Origin: Alphaproteobacteria bacterium
GTDB taxonomy: Bacteria; Pseudomonadota; Alphaproteobacteria; Reyranellales; Reyranellaceae
Assembly: GCA_016870115.1 (NCBI GenBank)
Contig: VGCH01000016.1
Coordinates: 1 to 61,244, forward strand
Length of the DNA stretch: 61,244 nt
Direction of reading: 5' to 3'
Positions 23,377-33,298 of this stretch are shown in pieces. The notes under the pieces were generated by a model, which did no database searches, was not told the DNA's origin, and worked only from the letters and a program-made list of their open reading frames with translations. The translations under genes were made by a program, and so were the position numbers. Position 1 is the first letter of the stretch, and every line of letters starts with the position of its first letter.

Positions 23377-24867
23377 TCACACCGCCAGGTTGACCGTCAC
23401 GTTCTTGCGCTGGGTGAAGCTGTCCAGCATGCCTTCGAGCGAGAACTCGCGGCCGATGCCGCTCTGCTTGAAGCCACCATAGGACATGCCGGGCACCTGG
23501 CCGCCGCCCTGGTTCACCTGCACCCAGCCGGACTCGATGTCATGGGCCGCGCGCAAGCCGCGGCCAATATCGTGGGTCCAGACATAGGCGGCGAGACCGT
23601 AGTGGCTGTCATTGGCCATGCGGATCGCGTCGGCCTCGTCAGTCCAGCGGATCGCCACCAGCACCGGCCCAAAGATCTCCTCGCGGGCGAGACGCCAGTC
23701 GTTGGAGCGGTCGGCGAAGACGGTGGGAATGGCGTAGTAGCCTTCGCTCAGCGGTCCGGTCTTGGGCGGCAGTCCGCCGAATACCAGCTTGGCATCCGAC
23801 CGCTGCAGACCGTCCTGCACGTAGCCGCACACCTTGTTGAACTGCTTGGCGTTGATGATGGTGCCGATGTCCGTCGCCTCGTCGAGCGGATTGCCGATCT
23901 TGAGCGCGGCGGTCTTCTTCTCGAGCTTGCCGAGGAACGAATCGAAGATGTCGGCGTGCAGGAACAGTCGCGAACCCGCGGTGCAGGACTGACTCTGCCG
24001 GGTGAAGCGCATCGCAGCCACAATACCGTCGACAGTCCAGTCGGCATCGGCATCGGGATAGACGATCGACGGGCTCTTGCCGCCAAGCTCCAGCGACACC
24101 GGCACAATGCGTTCGGCGGCCGCCCGCATCACGATCTTGCCGACCTCGGTCGAGCCGGTGAAGGAAAGTTTGGCGATGCCGGGATGCTGCGCCAACGGCG
24201 CGCCACATTCGGGGCCGTAGCCGGTCAGCAGGTTTAGGGCACCCGCCGGCAGGAACTGCTGGCAGATTTCGGCCATCAGCAGCACGGCAAGCGGCGCATC
24301 CTCGGCGGCCTTCATCACCAGCGTGTTGCCTGCGCAGAGCGCGGGCGCGATCTTGAGCGCCCCCAGCATCAGCGGCGCGTTCCAGGGAATGATCGCGCCC
24401 ACCACACCCAGCGGCTCGCGGCGCGTATAGCTCAGCACATGCTCGCCGAGCGGGATCGTCTCACCCTTGAGCTCGCTGCCGAGCCCGCCGAAGTAGCGGA
24501 AAATATCGGCGGCGAGCTTCGCCTCGCCGCGCGCCTGGGTGCGCAGCGCATTGCCGGTCTCGGTGGCGATGGTGCGCGCGATCTCCTCGACACGGGCCTC
24601 CATGGCGTCGGCGATGCGCAGCAACGCGAGGCCACGTTCGCGCGGCGGCACGCGCCGCCATGCCACCTGCGCCCGGGCGGCGGCCGCGACGGCGCGATCG
24701 ACATCGGCCGCGGCCGCGCGCGGCACCTCGGCGATGCGCGAGCGATTGGCCGGATTCTCGATCGCGATGCGCTGGCCGGAGGCGGCCTCGACCCACTGGC
24801 CGTCGATCAGCATGCCTTTGGGCGAAAGGGCCGCGCGGACAGGCGCGGCGGTGGTGGGGGCGTTCAT
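23377..24867 (-). CDS. NAD(P)-dependent aldehyde dehydrogenase
   Basis: 496 residues. The ALDH signatures are all present: N163 in IIPWNAP, E260 in VSLELGGKSP, nucleophile C295 in RQSQSCTAGSRLF, cofactor segment LSFTGSTEVGK and EEIFGPVL. Cytosolic oxidation of an aldehyde to an acid. It is the last gene of a minus-strand unit: D-2-hydroxyacid dehydrogenase, an unknown protein, then this gene, with 22 bases or less between neighbours. Confidence 0.93.
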   Translation of the reverse strand: MNAPTTAAPVRAALSPKGMLIDGQWVEAASGQRIAIENPANRSRIAEVPRAAAADVDRAVAAAARAQVAWRRVPPRERGLALLRIADAMEARVEEIARTIATETGNALRTQARGEAKLAADIFRYFGGLGSELKGETIPLGEHVLSYTRREPLGVVGAIIPWNAPLMLGALKIAPALCAGNTLVMKAAEDAPLAVLLMAEICQQFLPAGALNLLTGYGPECGAPLAQHPGIAKLSFTGSTEVGKIVMRAAAERIVPVSLELGGKSPSIVYPDADADWTVDGIVAAMRFTRQSQSCTAGSRLFLHADIFDSFLGKLEKKTAALKIGNPLDEATDIGTIINAKQFNKVCGYVQDGLQRSDAKLVFGGLPPKTGPLSEGYYAIPTVFADRSNDWRLAREEIFGPVLVAIRWTDEADAIRMANDSHYGLAAYVWTHDIGRGLRAAHDIESGWVQVNQGGGQVPGMSYGGFKQSGIGREFSLEGMLDSFTQRKNVTVNLAV

Positions 24868-24889
24868 GTCGTCACTCCTGTCGTCGAAG

Positions 24890-25471
24890 TCAGCGTGGTT
24901 CCGTCCAGCTCTCGGAGAAGGCCAGTGCGCAGGTGCTGAACGGCTTGCCCTCGCGTTCGCGCGGCCACGCCCGTCCGGTCGCGGCCACGCCGTTCAGCGT
25001 CAGCCGCGCGGACGCGGCCGGAATCAGCACGGTGCAGACGCCGTAGGGTCGCGGGTTGGGCGGCTGGTTGGGCTGGGTGTGCAGGAGAAGCGGCTCGCCG
25101 ATATCGTGCCAAGTCAGCGCCACTTCCTCTCCAGGCGCGCTCACCCGTTCGGTCCAGAAATCGCGCACATCGCCGTGCCGGGAAAAGAGCGCGTCGGTTA
25201 CTGGGATGGAGAGGTCTTTCAGTTCCGGGTTCAGCATGCCCTGCACGGTCGACTGCAACCAATGTGTCATGGCGATGTTGTCGGTCCAGATGCGCCATCT
25301 GTTCGAGGTCAGTTCGCTCTTGAGGTACAGCACGTGCCCGGCCCCCTTGGGGCTGAACAGGATGCGCCAGTAGCTGGCGTCGGTGCTGTTCGGATCGCCA
25401 TCCCGCGACGACAGGCGGATGAACGGGTTCTCGCCCGTGACGATGGTGCGATTGGCGTCGATCGTGCTCAT
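24890..25471 (-). CDS. Conserved-looking protein of unknown function
   Basis: 193 residues, no signal peptide or membrane helix. I do not recognise the family. It is rich in aromatic residues (YWRILFSPKGAGHVLYLK, RWRIWTDNIAMTHWLQ, RDFWTERV) and beta-strand patterns, which could suit a small barrel that binds an organic ligand. It lies between a D-2-hydroxyacid dehydrogenase and an aldehyde dehydrogenase with short gaps (10 and 22 bases), so it very likely works in the same pathway. Confidence 0.7.
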   Translation of the reverse strand: MSTIDANRTIVTGENPFIRLSSRDGDPNSTDASYWRILFSPKGAGHVLYLKSELTSNRWRIWTDNIAMTHWLQSTVQGMLNPELKDLSIPVTDALFSRHGDVRDFWTERVSAPGEEVALTWHDIGEPLLLHTQPNQPPNPRPYGVCTVLIPAASARLTLNGVAATGRAWPREREGKPFSTCALAFSESWTEPR

Positions 25472-25481
25472 GGCGGCCTCC

Positions 25482-26450
25482 TCAGACGATTTGGTTGCGC
25501 AACGTGGACTCCCCGCGGCCCAGCCGCTCCAGATTCTCCATCAGGATATCCAGCACGTTATCCTCGTAGGCCCGGGTCTCGCCCGCGGTGTGCGGCGTGA
25601 TGAACACGTTGGGCAAGGTCCAGAGTGGCGAGTCCTGGGGCAGTGGCTCCTCGGCCGTCACGTCGAGCGCGGCGCCCGCTAAGCCGCGCGCCTGGAGCGC
25701 GGCGACGAGGGCGGGCTCGTCGATAACACGCCCGCGCGCCACGTTGACCAGCCAGGCCGACCGCTTCAGTCCGGCAAGCACCGCGGCGTTCACGACGCCG
25801 GTGGTCTCCGGCGTGAGCGCACAGGCCAGCACAAGGCAATCTGCCTGTGCGGCGAGCCCCGGCAGGGCCGACATCGGGTGGATCGCGTCGCAGCCGTTGG
25901 TCCCTTGCGCCGGATCGCGGCGCACACCCAGCACCTTCATGCCGAACGCCCGGGCGAGATGCGCGATGTGGCCGCCGATCCGGCCGGTGCCCACCAGCAC
26001 CATCGTCTTGCCGCCAAGTTCATCCTCGCGTTCGGCCAGATCGCCGATCATGCCGCGCCAATGCCGCTTGTGCTGGTTGTCGCGGGCCTCCGGCAGTCGG
26101 CGGGCCATCGCGAGCAGCAGCGCGATCGCATGCTCGGCCACCGCCCGCGCATTGACGCCACCGGCGCTCGCCAAGCGCACGCCACGCGCGGCCAGCAGCG
26201 CCTTGTCGTACTGATCGACGCCAGCGCTGATCGACTGGATGAACTTGAGGCGCGGCGCGCTGGCCAGCAGCTCGTTGCGCCACAGCCCCGAGACCACAAG
26301 AACATCGGCCTCGGCGATCCGCGCCTCGAGCGCCGCCCGGTCGCGCACCTCGAAATGCGAAATGTCCGCGCCGCGTGCGTGAAACCGGTCCTGCAGCCGG
26401 TAGGCGGCGTGGGCGAAGCCGATCGTGAGTTTTTCCCGTGCCGGCAACAT
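25482..26450 (-). CDS. D-2-hydroxyacid dehydrogenase
   Basis: 322 residues from the ATG at 26450 (GAGGGG six bases upstream); a GTG at 26477 would add nine residues. NAD-binding GTGRIGGHIAHLARAFGM is central. The catalytic Arg lies in VNVARGRVIDEPAL, Glu in DVTAEEPLP, and His in VFITPHTAG. It reduces 2-keto acids or oxidises D-2-hydroxy acids in the cytosol. First gene of a unit with an unknown protein and an aldehyde dehydrogenase. Divergent from an HpaI-type aldolase gene, whose pyruvate-type products would suit it. Confidence 0.9.
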   Translation of the reverse strand: MLPAREKLTIGFAHAAYRLQDRFHARGADISHFEVRDRAALEARIAEADVLVVSGLWRNELLASAPRLKFIQSISAGVDQYDKALLAARGVRLASAGGVNARAVAEHAIALLLAMARRLPEARDNQHKRHWRGMIGDLAEREDELGGKTMVLVGTGRIGGHIAHLARAFGMKVLGVRRDPAQGTNGCDAIHPMSALPGLAAQADCLVLACALTPETTGVVNAAVLAGLKRSAWLVNVARGRVIDEPALVAALQARGLAGAALDVTAEEPLPQDSPLWTLPNVFITPHTAGETRAYEDNVLDILMENLERLGRGESTLRNQIV

Positions 26451-26507
26451 GGCGAACCCCTCGGGCAAATGCGACACTGGTCATAGAGAAAACGAAAGGG
26501 AAAAGCC

Positions 26508-27356
26508 ATGCGCCGCAACTTGCTCCGCGAACGCCTCTCGGCCAATCAGCCGACCGTCGGCACGCATGTCATGTCGGTCTGGCCGACCCAGATCGAGCTG
26601 ATCGGCGAGTCCGGGCAATATCACTATGTCGAGTTCACCGCCGAGTACGCGCCGTTCGACATGCACGATCTCGACCATCTCGGTCGGGCGCTGGAGCTCG
26701 CCGGCATCACCGGCATGATCAAGATCGAGCAGACGCAATACACCCACCAGGCGATGCGGGCGATCGGCTCGGGCTTCCAGGCCGTGCTGTTCGCCGACAT
26801 CCGGTCGGTCGCCGACGCCAAGGCCGCCGTGAACGCGGTGCGCGCTGAGACGCCCCACGCCCGCGGCGCCCGGGGTCGCGGACTGCTGGGTGTGGGCCTG
26901 CGACGCGACGTCGGCACGGTGCGCGAGGGCGGATCGCCCGCCTATGTCGAGGCGCTGAACGACGTGGTGATCGCCATCATGGTCGAGAAGCGTGAGTGCG
27001 TGGAAGACCTCGAGGCGATCCTGTCTGTACCGGGCATCGACATGGTGCAGTTCGGCCCCTCCGACTACTCGATGAGCATCGGACGCACCGGCCAAGGCTC
27101 CCACCCCGACGTCAAAGCGGCCGAGAAGCGTACCATTGAGGTGGCGCTGAAGAAGGGGCTCCACCCGCGCGTCGAGCTGCGCGATCCGGCGGATGCCGCG
27201 CCCTACATCGCGATGGGCGTTCGCCATTTCTGCATCGGCTGGGATGTGCGCATCCTCTACGACTGGTGGAAGGAGAAGGGTGCCACGATGAATGGCATGC
27301 TCGCAGGCAAGCCGGCAGCGGCGAAGTCGAAGGGCAAGTCGAAGGGCAACTACTGA
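26508..27356 (+). CDS. HpcH/HpaI-family aldolase
   Basis: 282 residues. TIM-barrel class II aldolase family: GTHVMSVWPTQIELIGESG, EFTAEYAPFDMHDLDHL, MIKIEQTQYTHQAM and VEKRECVEDLEAILSVPGIDMVQFGPSDYSMSIG, the stretch carrying the metal-binding Glu and the substrate loop. These enzymes cleave 2-keto-3-deoxy or 4-hydroxy-2-keto acids to pyruvate and an aldehyde. The Lys-rich tail KSKGKSKGNY is unusual. GGG-AAAA precedes the ATG. It is divergent from the D-2-hydroxyacid dehydrogenase operon. Confidence 0.87.
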   Translation: MRRNLLRERLSANQPTVGTHVMSVWPTQIELIGESGQYHYVEFTAEYAPFDMHDLDHLGRALELAGITGMIKIEQTQYTHQAMRAIGSGFQAVLFADIRSVADAKAAVNAVRAETPHARGARGRGLLGVGLRRDVGTVREGGSPAYVEALNDVVIAIMVEKRECVEDLEAILSVPGIDMVQFGPSDYSMSIGRTGQGSHPDVKAAEKRTIEVALKKGLHPRVELRDPADAAPYIAMGVRHFCIGWDVRILYDWWKEKGATMNGMLAGKPAAAKSKGKSKGNY

Positions 27357-27369
27357 GCCGGTCGCAACG

Positions 27370-27759
27370 ATGACGCTCGAGCTCTGGTGCCTGTTCGGCG
27401 CGATGGTGCTGGGCCTCATGCATCTCACCGCGGCGTCCTTCACGTTCAAGGCACAGGTCGGCAACCGCTACAGCGTTGGTGCGCGCGACGAGAATCTCCA
27501 GCCCAAGGGCGTCGCGGCGCGCCTGGATCGTGCCCAACGGAACTTCCTCGAGACGTTCGCGATCTTCGTCGCCGCGATCCTGCTCGCACACATGCTCGGC
27601 AAGAGCGGGAGCTGGTCGCAGATCGGCGCGCCGCTCTATCTGGCGGGGCGCGTCCTTTTCCTGCCGCTCTACGCCGCGGGCGTCCCGTGGCTGCGGACCT
27701 TCTCGTGGAACGCCGCGACGCTGGGGCTCGTTCTGGTAATGGTTCAGAGCGTCGTTTGA
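27370..27759 (+). CDS. MAPEG family membrane protein
   Basis: 129 residues with four hydrophobic helices. Hallmarks: LDRAQRNFLETFAIFVAAILLAHM (the R-x-x-x-N-x-x-E motif of MAPEG glutathione-handling enzymes) and LYLAGRVLFLPLYAAGVPWLRT, where the R-x-x-Y-x-x-G pattern lies. It begins with MTLELWCLFGAMVLGLMHL. Members range from eicosanoid and glutathione transferases to proteins of unknown role. Inner membrane. 13 bases after the HpaI aldolase gene. Confidence 0.88.
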   Translation: MTLELWCLFGAMVLGLMHLTAASFTFKAQVGNRYSVGARDENLQPKGVAARLDRAQRNFLETFAIFVAAILLAHMLGKSGSWSQIGAPLYLAGRVLFLPLYAAGVPWLRTFSWNAATLGLVLVMVQSVV

Positions 27760-27766
27760 CGCGCCC

Positions 27767-28672
27767 CTAGGCCGGCATCGCCATCGTGCCTTTCGGCAAC
27801 GCGGCGCAGTGATCGTAGATGTCCGAAGGCCGGGTGAACCAGACCTTGTCGCGCTCCGGGTGGTTGGCGATGTGCTGCAACGCCTCGCGCAGGCACCGCA
27901 GTCGATAGGGCTGGCCCACGATCATCGTGTGCAGCGCCACGCCGCACACCAGCGGCTGCCGGACGGACTGGCGCAGCAGCTCCTCGAACTGGCCGATCAC
28001 GAAGTCGCGGAACTGCTCGGGCGTATGATGCCGCACCAGCACCTGCGGGCTGTCGTTGATCTCAAGCGGATAGGGCACGCTCATCAAGGGACCCGATCGG
28101 GTCTTCATCCAGAGCGGCTGGTCGTCCGCCGGCCAATCCATCAGGAAGTCGTATCCGGTTTCCTTGAGCAGGTCGGGCGTCAGGCGGCTGCCAGCCATCC
28201 AGGGCGCCATCCAGCCCCTGGGACGGCGGCCCGACGCGCGCTCGATGGCGTCACGCACCTCTTCCAGAAAGCGTTTCTCATCCGCTTCCCACATCCCGGC
28301 GTGCCGTTCGGCGTTGGTGCGGCCATGGCCGATGAATTCATCGCCCCGCGCCCGCAGGGCGGCGACGATCTGCGGCGCATAGTCGAACACCGTTGTGTTG
28401 ATCAGGTGCGCCGCCGGCAGGTTGAGCTCATCGAAAAGCTCAAGACAGCGCCAGACGCCCACGCGATTGCCGTAGTCGCGCCACGCGAAGGTCCGCGGAT
28501 CGGGCGGCGTGCCCGCGACGGTGAGCAAGTGCCCCTCGCCCGCCCCGAAGGCGAAATGCTCGATGTTGAGGCCGATATAGAAGGCAAGTCGCTTGCCGCC
28601 GGGCCAGGAATAGTCCGGCCGTTCGACGATAGGCGAATAGGCGTAGCGCTCGTGATAAGGCAGACGCAGCAT
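27767..28672 (-). CDS. Polysaccharide deacetylase-family (PuuE-like) hydrolase
   Basis: 301 residues of the NodB-homology fold but without a signal peptide. Features resemble cytosolic allantoinase PuuE-like enzymes: WPGGKRLAFYIGLNIEHF, YGNRVGVWRCLELFDEL, LRARGDEFIGHGRTNAERH, RGWMAPWMAGSRLTPDLLKETGYDFLMDWPADDQP. It probably hydrolyses a cyclic amide or deacetylates a small molecule rather than a polysaccharide. Last gene of the unit TerC-SDR-PhyH-this gene, with a 15-base gap upstream. Confidence 0.85.
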   Translation of the reverse strand: MLRLPYHERYAYSPIVERPDYSWPGGKRLAFYIGLNIEHFAFGAGEGHLLTVAGTPPDPRTFAWRDYGNRVGVWRCLELFDELNLPAAHLINTTVFDYAPQIVAALRARGDEFIGHGRTNAERHAGMWEADEKRFLEEVRDAIERASGRRPRGWMAPWMAGSRLTPDLLKETGYDFLMDWPADDQPLWMKTRSGPLMSVPYPLEINDSPQVLVRHHTPEQFRDFVIGQFEELLRQSVRQPLVCGVALHTMIVGQPYRLRCLREALQHIANHPERDKVWFTRPSDIYDHCAALPKGTMAMPA

Positions 28673-28687
28673 CGGTGCTCCCCGGCC

Positions 28688-29524
28688 CTAGCGCCGCACG
28701 ATGGCGACGCGATCGGACTGCTCAAGATTGGCGGCGCGGAACCGCGCCACCGCGTCGGCGTGGAAGGCGCGCTCCGCCGATCCCGCCTCGACCGCCGGCC
28801 GACGCTCGGGGTCGAAGTGGCCGAAGCGATCCCGCCCCCGCACCAGTAACGCCGTCACACGCTGCGCGGAACTGCATCGCACATGGGCCGGGATGTAGCT
28901 GATGCCGAGCCCGACGCGCCGGTCAGAGGAACGGTTGGGCCGCGAATTGTGAACAAGATGGGTGTGATGCAGCGAAAACTGGCCCGCCCGCACCGGCATG
29001 AAGGCGGTCCGCGACCGATCGACCGGCGCGTCGAGCGTCTGGCCGCGCGACAGGAGATTGTCGGGGTCCTGCATCTCGGAGTGCCACAACTGGCCGAGCC
29101 GATGCGAGCCCGGGACGACCTCCATGCACCCCGCCTCGATGGAAGCGTCCGTGAGTGCCACCCACGCGGTGACATGAACAGGCGGCTCCAGTCCGAAGTA
29201 GGTGGCGTCCTGATGCCAGCTCACATAGGTGCCGCTGCCGGCGTCCTTCGGCCAGACGCTGAGATGGAACAACACGATGTCGGGGCCGATCAGGTCCTCG
29301 ACCGCGTCGAGGATCGCGGGCGAATGCACGATCTCATCGACCCAGGGAAACAGCAGATGCGGCTTGAAGTTATGGCCGCGGCTCATTTTCATGCCCTCAG
29401 CAGCCTCGAACGCCTCCAGCCGATCACGATAGGCCCGCGCCTGCGCCGTGTCGAAAGCGTCGAGAGGGCAAAGATAGCCGTCGCGGCCGTAGGCCTCTAC
29501 CTGCTGCGGGGTGAGACGCGGCAT
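28688..29524 (-). CDS. Phytanoyl-CoA dioxygenase (PhyH) family protein
   Basis: 278 residues from the ATG at 29524, four bases after the upstream SDR stop. Fe(II)/2-oxoglutarate dioxygenase: H104-x-D106 in VSWHQDATYFGL, distal H192 in HLVHNSRPNRSSDRR, with Arg near 203 for 2-oxoglutarate. MEVVPGSHRLGQLWH is the typical second-strand block. It may hydroxylate an acyl-CoA or a small metabolite. Co-transcribed with an SDR and a PuuE-like hydrolase, giving a hydroxylate, oxidise, hydrolyse sequence. Confidence 0.9.
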   Translation of the reverse strand: MPRLTPQQVEAYGRDGYLCPLDAFDTAQARAYRDRLEAFEAAEGMKMSRGHNFKPHLLFPWVDEIVHSPAILDAVEDLIGPDIVLFHLSVWPKDAGSGTYVSWHQDATYFGLEPPVHVTAWVALTDASIEAGCMEVVPGSHRLGQLWHSEMQDPDNLLSRGQTLDAPVDRSRTAFMPVRAGQFSLHHTHLVHNSRPNRSSDRRVGLGISYIPAHVRCSSAQRVTALLVRGRDRFGHFDPERRPAVEAGSAERAFHADAVARFRAANLEQSDRVAIVRR

Positions 29525-29528
29525 CGGC

Positions 29529-30290
29529 TCAGCTCGCCGTCCAGCCGCCGTCGACGAACAGAAGCGTGCCGGTGACGAAGGACGAATCATCGCTCGCCAG
29601 AAACAGCGCCGCCTGCGCCACTTCCTCGGGCTGGCCAATGCGGCCCATCGGATGGCGCTGCTTCCACCAGGCCTGGATCGCTGCCGGATCGGGATAACGC
29701 TTGAGCGAGCGTGCGGGCATGGGTGTGTCGATGACGCCGGGCATCAGGGCATTCACGCGGACGCCTTGCGCGGCATGATCGACGGCCATGGTCTTGGTGA
29801 ACGAGGCGATCGCGCCCTTTGATGCGACATAGGCGGCATTCTTGCCGCCGCTCGCCTGCGCGAGCTGCGAGCCTACGGTGACGATCGCGCCGCGGCCGGC
29901 CGCGATCATGTGCGGGATCGCGTGGTGGATCCAAAGATAGGTGCCCTTCACATTGATCGCGAAGGTGCGATCCCACGCCGCTTCATCAATGGCGTCCACA
30001 GTGCCGCCGAAGGACGCGCCGGCGGCCGTCAACAGCACGTCGACGCGGCCCCAGCGTGCTGCGACCTCCGCGACCCCGGACTTGGCGGCCCCGCCGTCGG
30101 AGACATCGGCGGTGACCGTCATCGCCTCGCCGCCCGCCGCGGCGATCTCGCCCGCGACCCTAGCAAGCCCCGCGGAATCCTGGTCGACCAGGGCAACACG
30201 GGCGCCCTCCCCGGCAAAGAGCCGCGCGCTCGCGGCCCCGATGCCCGACGCCCCGCCGGTGACGATGGCGACCCTGTCTTTCAGTTTCAT
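29529..30290 (-). CDS. SDR-family dehydrogenase
   Basis: 253 residues, classical short-chain dehydrogenase: [12 protein letters not shown] near residue 12, D-V-S (VTADVSDG), a variant A-A-G in place of N-A-G (TAAGASFGG), catalytic Ser in VGSQLAQ and Y-x-x-x-K in [10 protein letters not shown]-terminal [16 protein letters not shown]. An alcohol to keto oxidoreductase in the cytosol. Its ATG overlaps the TerC stop by four bases. Confidence 0.92.
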   Translation of the reverse strand: MKLKDRVAIVTGGASGIGAASARLFAGEGARVALVDQDSAGLARVAGEIAAAGGEAMTVTADVSDGGAAKSGVAEVAARWGRVDVLLTAAGASFGGTVDAIDEAAWDRTFAINVKGTYLWIHHAIPHMIAAGRGAIVTVGSQLAQASGGKNAAYVASKGAIASFTKTMAVDHAAQGVRVNALMPGVIDTPMPARSLKRYPDPAAIQAWWKQRHPMGRIGQPEEVAQAALFLASDDSSFVTGTLLFVDGGWTAS

Positions 30291-31051
30291 TCCGGCGCAC
30301 TCCCGGATCGCACCCGCGCCCGACCGCGACGGGCCGCCATGTTCAGGGCCTCGATCAGCGCCGAAAAGGCCATCGCCGCATAGATGTATCCCTTCGGAAT
30401 CTTGGCGCCCATTCCCTCGGCAATCAGCGTGCCGCCGATCATCAGAAGGAAGCCCAGCGCCAGCATGACGATGGTCGGGTTCTTGCCGATGAACCTCCCC
30501 AGCGGGTCGGCGGCGAGGAGCATCACGGCGACGGCCACCACAACGGCGATCACCATGATCGCAATGTGGTCGGTCATGCCGACCGCGGTGATGATGCTAT
30601 CGAGCGAGAACACCAGATCGAGCAGCAGGATCTGCCAGATGACAGCCGCGAACGTCACGCCGGCCACGCCGCCGGCCCGAGGCGCGTCGTGGGCCGCGCC
30701 GGCGCCCGAGACCGAGTCGTGGATCTCCGTCGTCGCTTTCCAGATCAGGAACAGCCCGCCGCCGATCAGGATGAGATCTCGCCACGAGAAGCTGTGGCCG
30801 GCGATCGAGAACAGGGGCTCGGTGAGCCGCACGATGATGCTGACAGTGGCCAGCAACCCCAGACGCATCACCACGGCGAGGCCGATGCCGATGCGTCGCG
30901 CCGCAGACCGGCGGTGCTCGGGCAACTTGTTGGTCAGGATGGAAATGAAGATCAGGTTGTCGATGCCCAGCACGACTTCCATGACCACCAGTGTGGCGAG
31001 GGCCGCCCAAGCTGTCGGATCGGAGGCAAGACCTGCAAGCGTGTTCATCAT
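30287..31051 (-). CDS. TerC family membrane protein
   Basis: 254 residues (starts at 31051 or 31048, two ATGs in a row). Seven or so membrane helices with the family's acidic motifs: [21 protein letters not shown] and [20 protein letters not shown]. TerC proteins export metal ions (notably manganese) or supply metals to exported enzymes; several are linked to tellurite resistance. Inner membrane. First gene of a unit with metal-dependent PhyH downstream, though that association is only by context. Confidence 0.9.
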   Translation of the reverse strand: MMNTLAGLASDPTAWAALATLVVMEVVLGIDNLIFISILTNKLPEHRRSAARRIGIGLAVVMRLGLLATVSIIVRLTEPLFSIAGHSFSWRDLILIGGGLFLIWKATTEIHDSVSGAGAAHDAPRAGGVAGVTFAAVIWQILLLDLVFSLDSIITAVGMTDHIAIMVIAVVVAVAVMLLAADPLGRFIGKNPTIVMLALGFLLMIGGTLIAEGMGAKIPKGYIYAAMAFSALIEALNMAARRGRARVRSGSAPE

Positions 31052-31138
31052 TGCCGCGCAGAATGACGCCGCCCGGCCCGACCGCGCAAGCTCCCAGGGC
31101 CCTTTCCATCGCCGCATCCAGAGGCTAAGCGCAGCGGC

Positions 31139-32344
31139 ATGTCCTCCGCCGGCGCGCCGCCGCTCGCCATCGTCCTGCTTGCCTTCGCGGCCTTCGCCGC
31201 TGCGGCCAACATGCGCGCCGTGGATCCGCTGCTGATTGCCATCGCGGCGGAGTACGGCACCAGCGTGGGCGAGGCCTCGATCGCGGCGACGACATTTCTC
31301 CTGGCGAATGGACTCTTTGTCTTGGTCCACGGCCCGTTGGGCGATCGGTTCGGCAAGGTGCCGGTCGTCACGGCGGGGGCAATCGGCGCCGCGCTGTTTT
31401 CGGGCCTGAGCGCGCTTGCCGGCTCACTGGAGACGCTCGCGGTCGCGCGGTTCCTGACCGGCGTCACCAGCTCGGCGATCATCCCGCTTGCCATCGCCTG
31501 GGTGGGCGACCGCGTGAGCTACGACCGGCGGCAAGCAACGCTGGCGCGCTTCCTCACGGGCCAGACGCTGGGGCTGATGGCTGGCGCGGCGCTGGGCGGT
31601 GCGATCGGCGACTGGCTGGGCTGGCGGGCGGCGTTCTGGTTGCTGGCCGTCGTCTACGTCGCGTCCGCTCTGGCGCTTCTGTTGGTCGCGCGCGCACAGC
31701 CCGCGCTCTTGGCCACGGGCGCACGGAGCGAAGGCTCGATGCTGGCGCAGATGCGCCGCGTGCTGGCGCGGCCCTGGGCGCGGTTCGTGATCGTGACGGT
31801 GGCGATCGAGGGTGGGCTGTTCTGGGGCGCCTTTACCTTTGTCGGCGCCGACCTGCATCGCCGCTTCGAACTCGACCGCGCAGCGGTCGGTCTGGCGGTC
31901 GCGGCCTTCGCAGCCGGCGGCTTCCTCTATGTCAGTGCCGCGCCGCGGCTGCTCGCATGGCTCGGCGAGCGCGGCCTTTGTCTGGGGGGCGGCGTGCTGC
32001 TCGGCGTCGCCTTCGCCGCCCTCGCCATCGCGCCGGGCCTAGCCGTGGCCTTCGCCGCCATCGTGGCCTCGGGGGTCGGCTTCTATATGTTCCACAACAC
32101 GCTTCAGACGCATGGCACGCAGATGGCCCCCGAAGCACGGGGCGCCGCTATGGCGCTTTTCGCGCTTTGCCTCTTCATCGGTCAGGCGATCGGAGTGCCC
32201 CTCGCAGCGCCCGTGGTCGATCGCTGGGGTGCGGTGCCTCTCTTCGCCGGCATCGCGATCGCGCTGCCCGTGCTTGCCTGGACCTTCGCGCGCGGTCTCG
32301 CCCGACGAACCGCGGATCAGGCGTCGGGCGCGCGCCAGACGTAG
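31139..32344 (+). CDS. MFS transporter, DHA1-like
   Basis: 401 residues, 12 predicted helices. The loop 2-3 motif is [13 protein letters not shown], the start [22 protein letters not shown], helix 5 [22 protein letters not shown] (antiporter-type motif C). A drug or metabolite efflux carrier of the inner membrane; substrate unknown. It is divergent from the TerC operon and its last 28 bases overlap the convergent aldo/keto reductase gene. Confidence 0.88.
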   Translation: MSSAGAPPLAIVLLAFAAFAAAANMRAVDPLLIAIAAEYGTSVGEASIAATTFLLANGLFVLVHGPLGDRFGKVPVVTAGAIGAALFSGLSALAGSLETLAVARFLTGVTSSAIIPLAIAWVGDRVSYDRRQATLARFLTGQTLGLMAGAALGGAIGDWLGWRAAFWLLAVVYVASALALLLVARAQPALLATGARSEGSMLAQMRRVLARPWARFVIVTVAIEGGLFWGAFTFVGADLHRRFELDRAAVGLAVAAFAAGGFLYVSAAPRLLAWLGERGLCLGGGVLLGVAFAALAIAPGLAVAFAAIVASGVGFYMFHNTLQTHGTQMAPEARGAAMALFALCLFIGQAIGVPLAAPVVDRWGAVPLFAGIAIALPVLAWTFARGLARRTADQASGARQT

Positions 32345-33294
32345 GGTTTCTCCAGTTCGGCGATCTCCGCGGGCTCAAGGACGAGTGCCGTCGCCGCTGC
32401 CGCATCGTCGAGTTGATCGGGTCGGGTCGCGCCGATGATGGGCGAGGCCATGCCGGGCTTGGCCAACAGCCAGGCCAGTGCCACCTGGGTCGGCTTCACG
32501 CCGCGCCGCGACGCGATGCGCGCGACCGTATCGGCCACCTGCCAATCGCAATCGCGGTAGGTCCCGGCCTTCACGACCACGTCGTTGCGCGAGCGCTCGG
32601 TCTCGCCGCCGCCCTCGCGCGTCCGATTGCCGGCGAGGAAGCCGCGGGCGAGCGGACTGTAGGGGATCAGGCCCACGCCCTCCTCGGCGCAGAGCCGGTT
32701 CATCTCCCGCTCCTCCTCGCGCTGGATCAGATTGTAGAGGTTCTGCATCGCCACAGGCCGGGCCCAACCACGATGCCGCGCGACCTCGATCATCTGAGCG
32801 AACTTGTAGGCCGGCATGGTCGAACCGCCGATGTAGCGAACCTTGCCGGATCGCACGAGCGTGTCGAGCGAGTACATCGTCTCCTCGATCGGCGTATGCG
32901 GATCGAGTCGGTGGACCTGGTAGAGATCGATATGGTCCGTGCCGAGACGTTTCAGCTGGGCATCGACCGAGGCCATCAGATGCTTGCGGCCCGTGCCCTG
33001 GTCGTTCTGGCCCTCGCTCATGCGAATCCCGACCTTCGTCGAGATCACGATCTCGTCGCGCCGCGCCATCTTGAGCAGCGTGGCGCCCACGATCTCCTCG
33101 GAGCGGCCGAAATTGTAGGTGTCGGCGGTGTCGAAGAAGGTGAAGCCCGCGTCGAGCGCCCGGCGGAAATAGAGCCGCGCCTCGTCCTCGTCGAACTTGC
33201 CCCAGCCGCGTCGCCCCTTTGCGCCCCACGAATTGCCGCCGAGACAGACGCGGCTCACAATCAGGCCGGAACGGCCGAGAGGCCCAAACTTCAT
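32317..33294 (-). CDS. Aldo/keto reductase
   Basis: 325 residues, TIM-barrel NADPH oxidoreductase. Catalytic tetrad: D55 and Y60 in FFDTADTYNFGRSEE, K87 in VISTKVGI, H128 in LYQVHRLDPHTP. GLIPYSPLARGFLAGN is the usual cofactor loop. Reduces aldehydes or ketones in the cytosol. It follows a secreted orphan gene by four bases on the same strand, and overlaps the convergent MFS gene at its 3' end. Confidence 0.92.
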   Translation of the reverse strand: MKFGPLGRSGLIVSRVCLGGNSWGAKGRRGWGKFDEDEARLYFRRALDAGFTFFDTADTYNFGRSEEIVGATLLKMARRDEIVISTKVGIRMSEGQNDQGTGRKHLMASVDAQLKRLGTDHIDLYQVHRLDPHTPIEETMYSLDTLVRSGKVRYIGGSTMPAYKFAQMIEVARHRGWARPVAMQNLYNLIQREEEREMNRLCAEEGVGLIPYSPLARGFLAGNRTREGGGETERSRNDVVVKAGTYRDCDWQVADTVARIASRRGVKPTQVALAWLLAKPGMASPIIGATRPDQLDDAAAATALVLEPAEIAELEKPYVWRAPDA

Positions 33295-33298
33295 TGAA

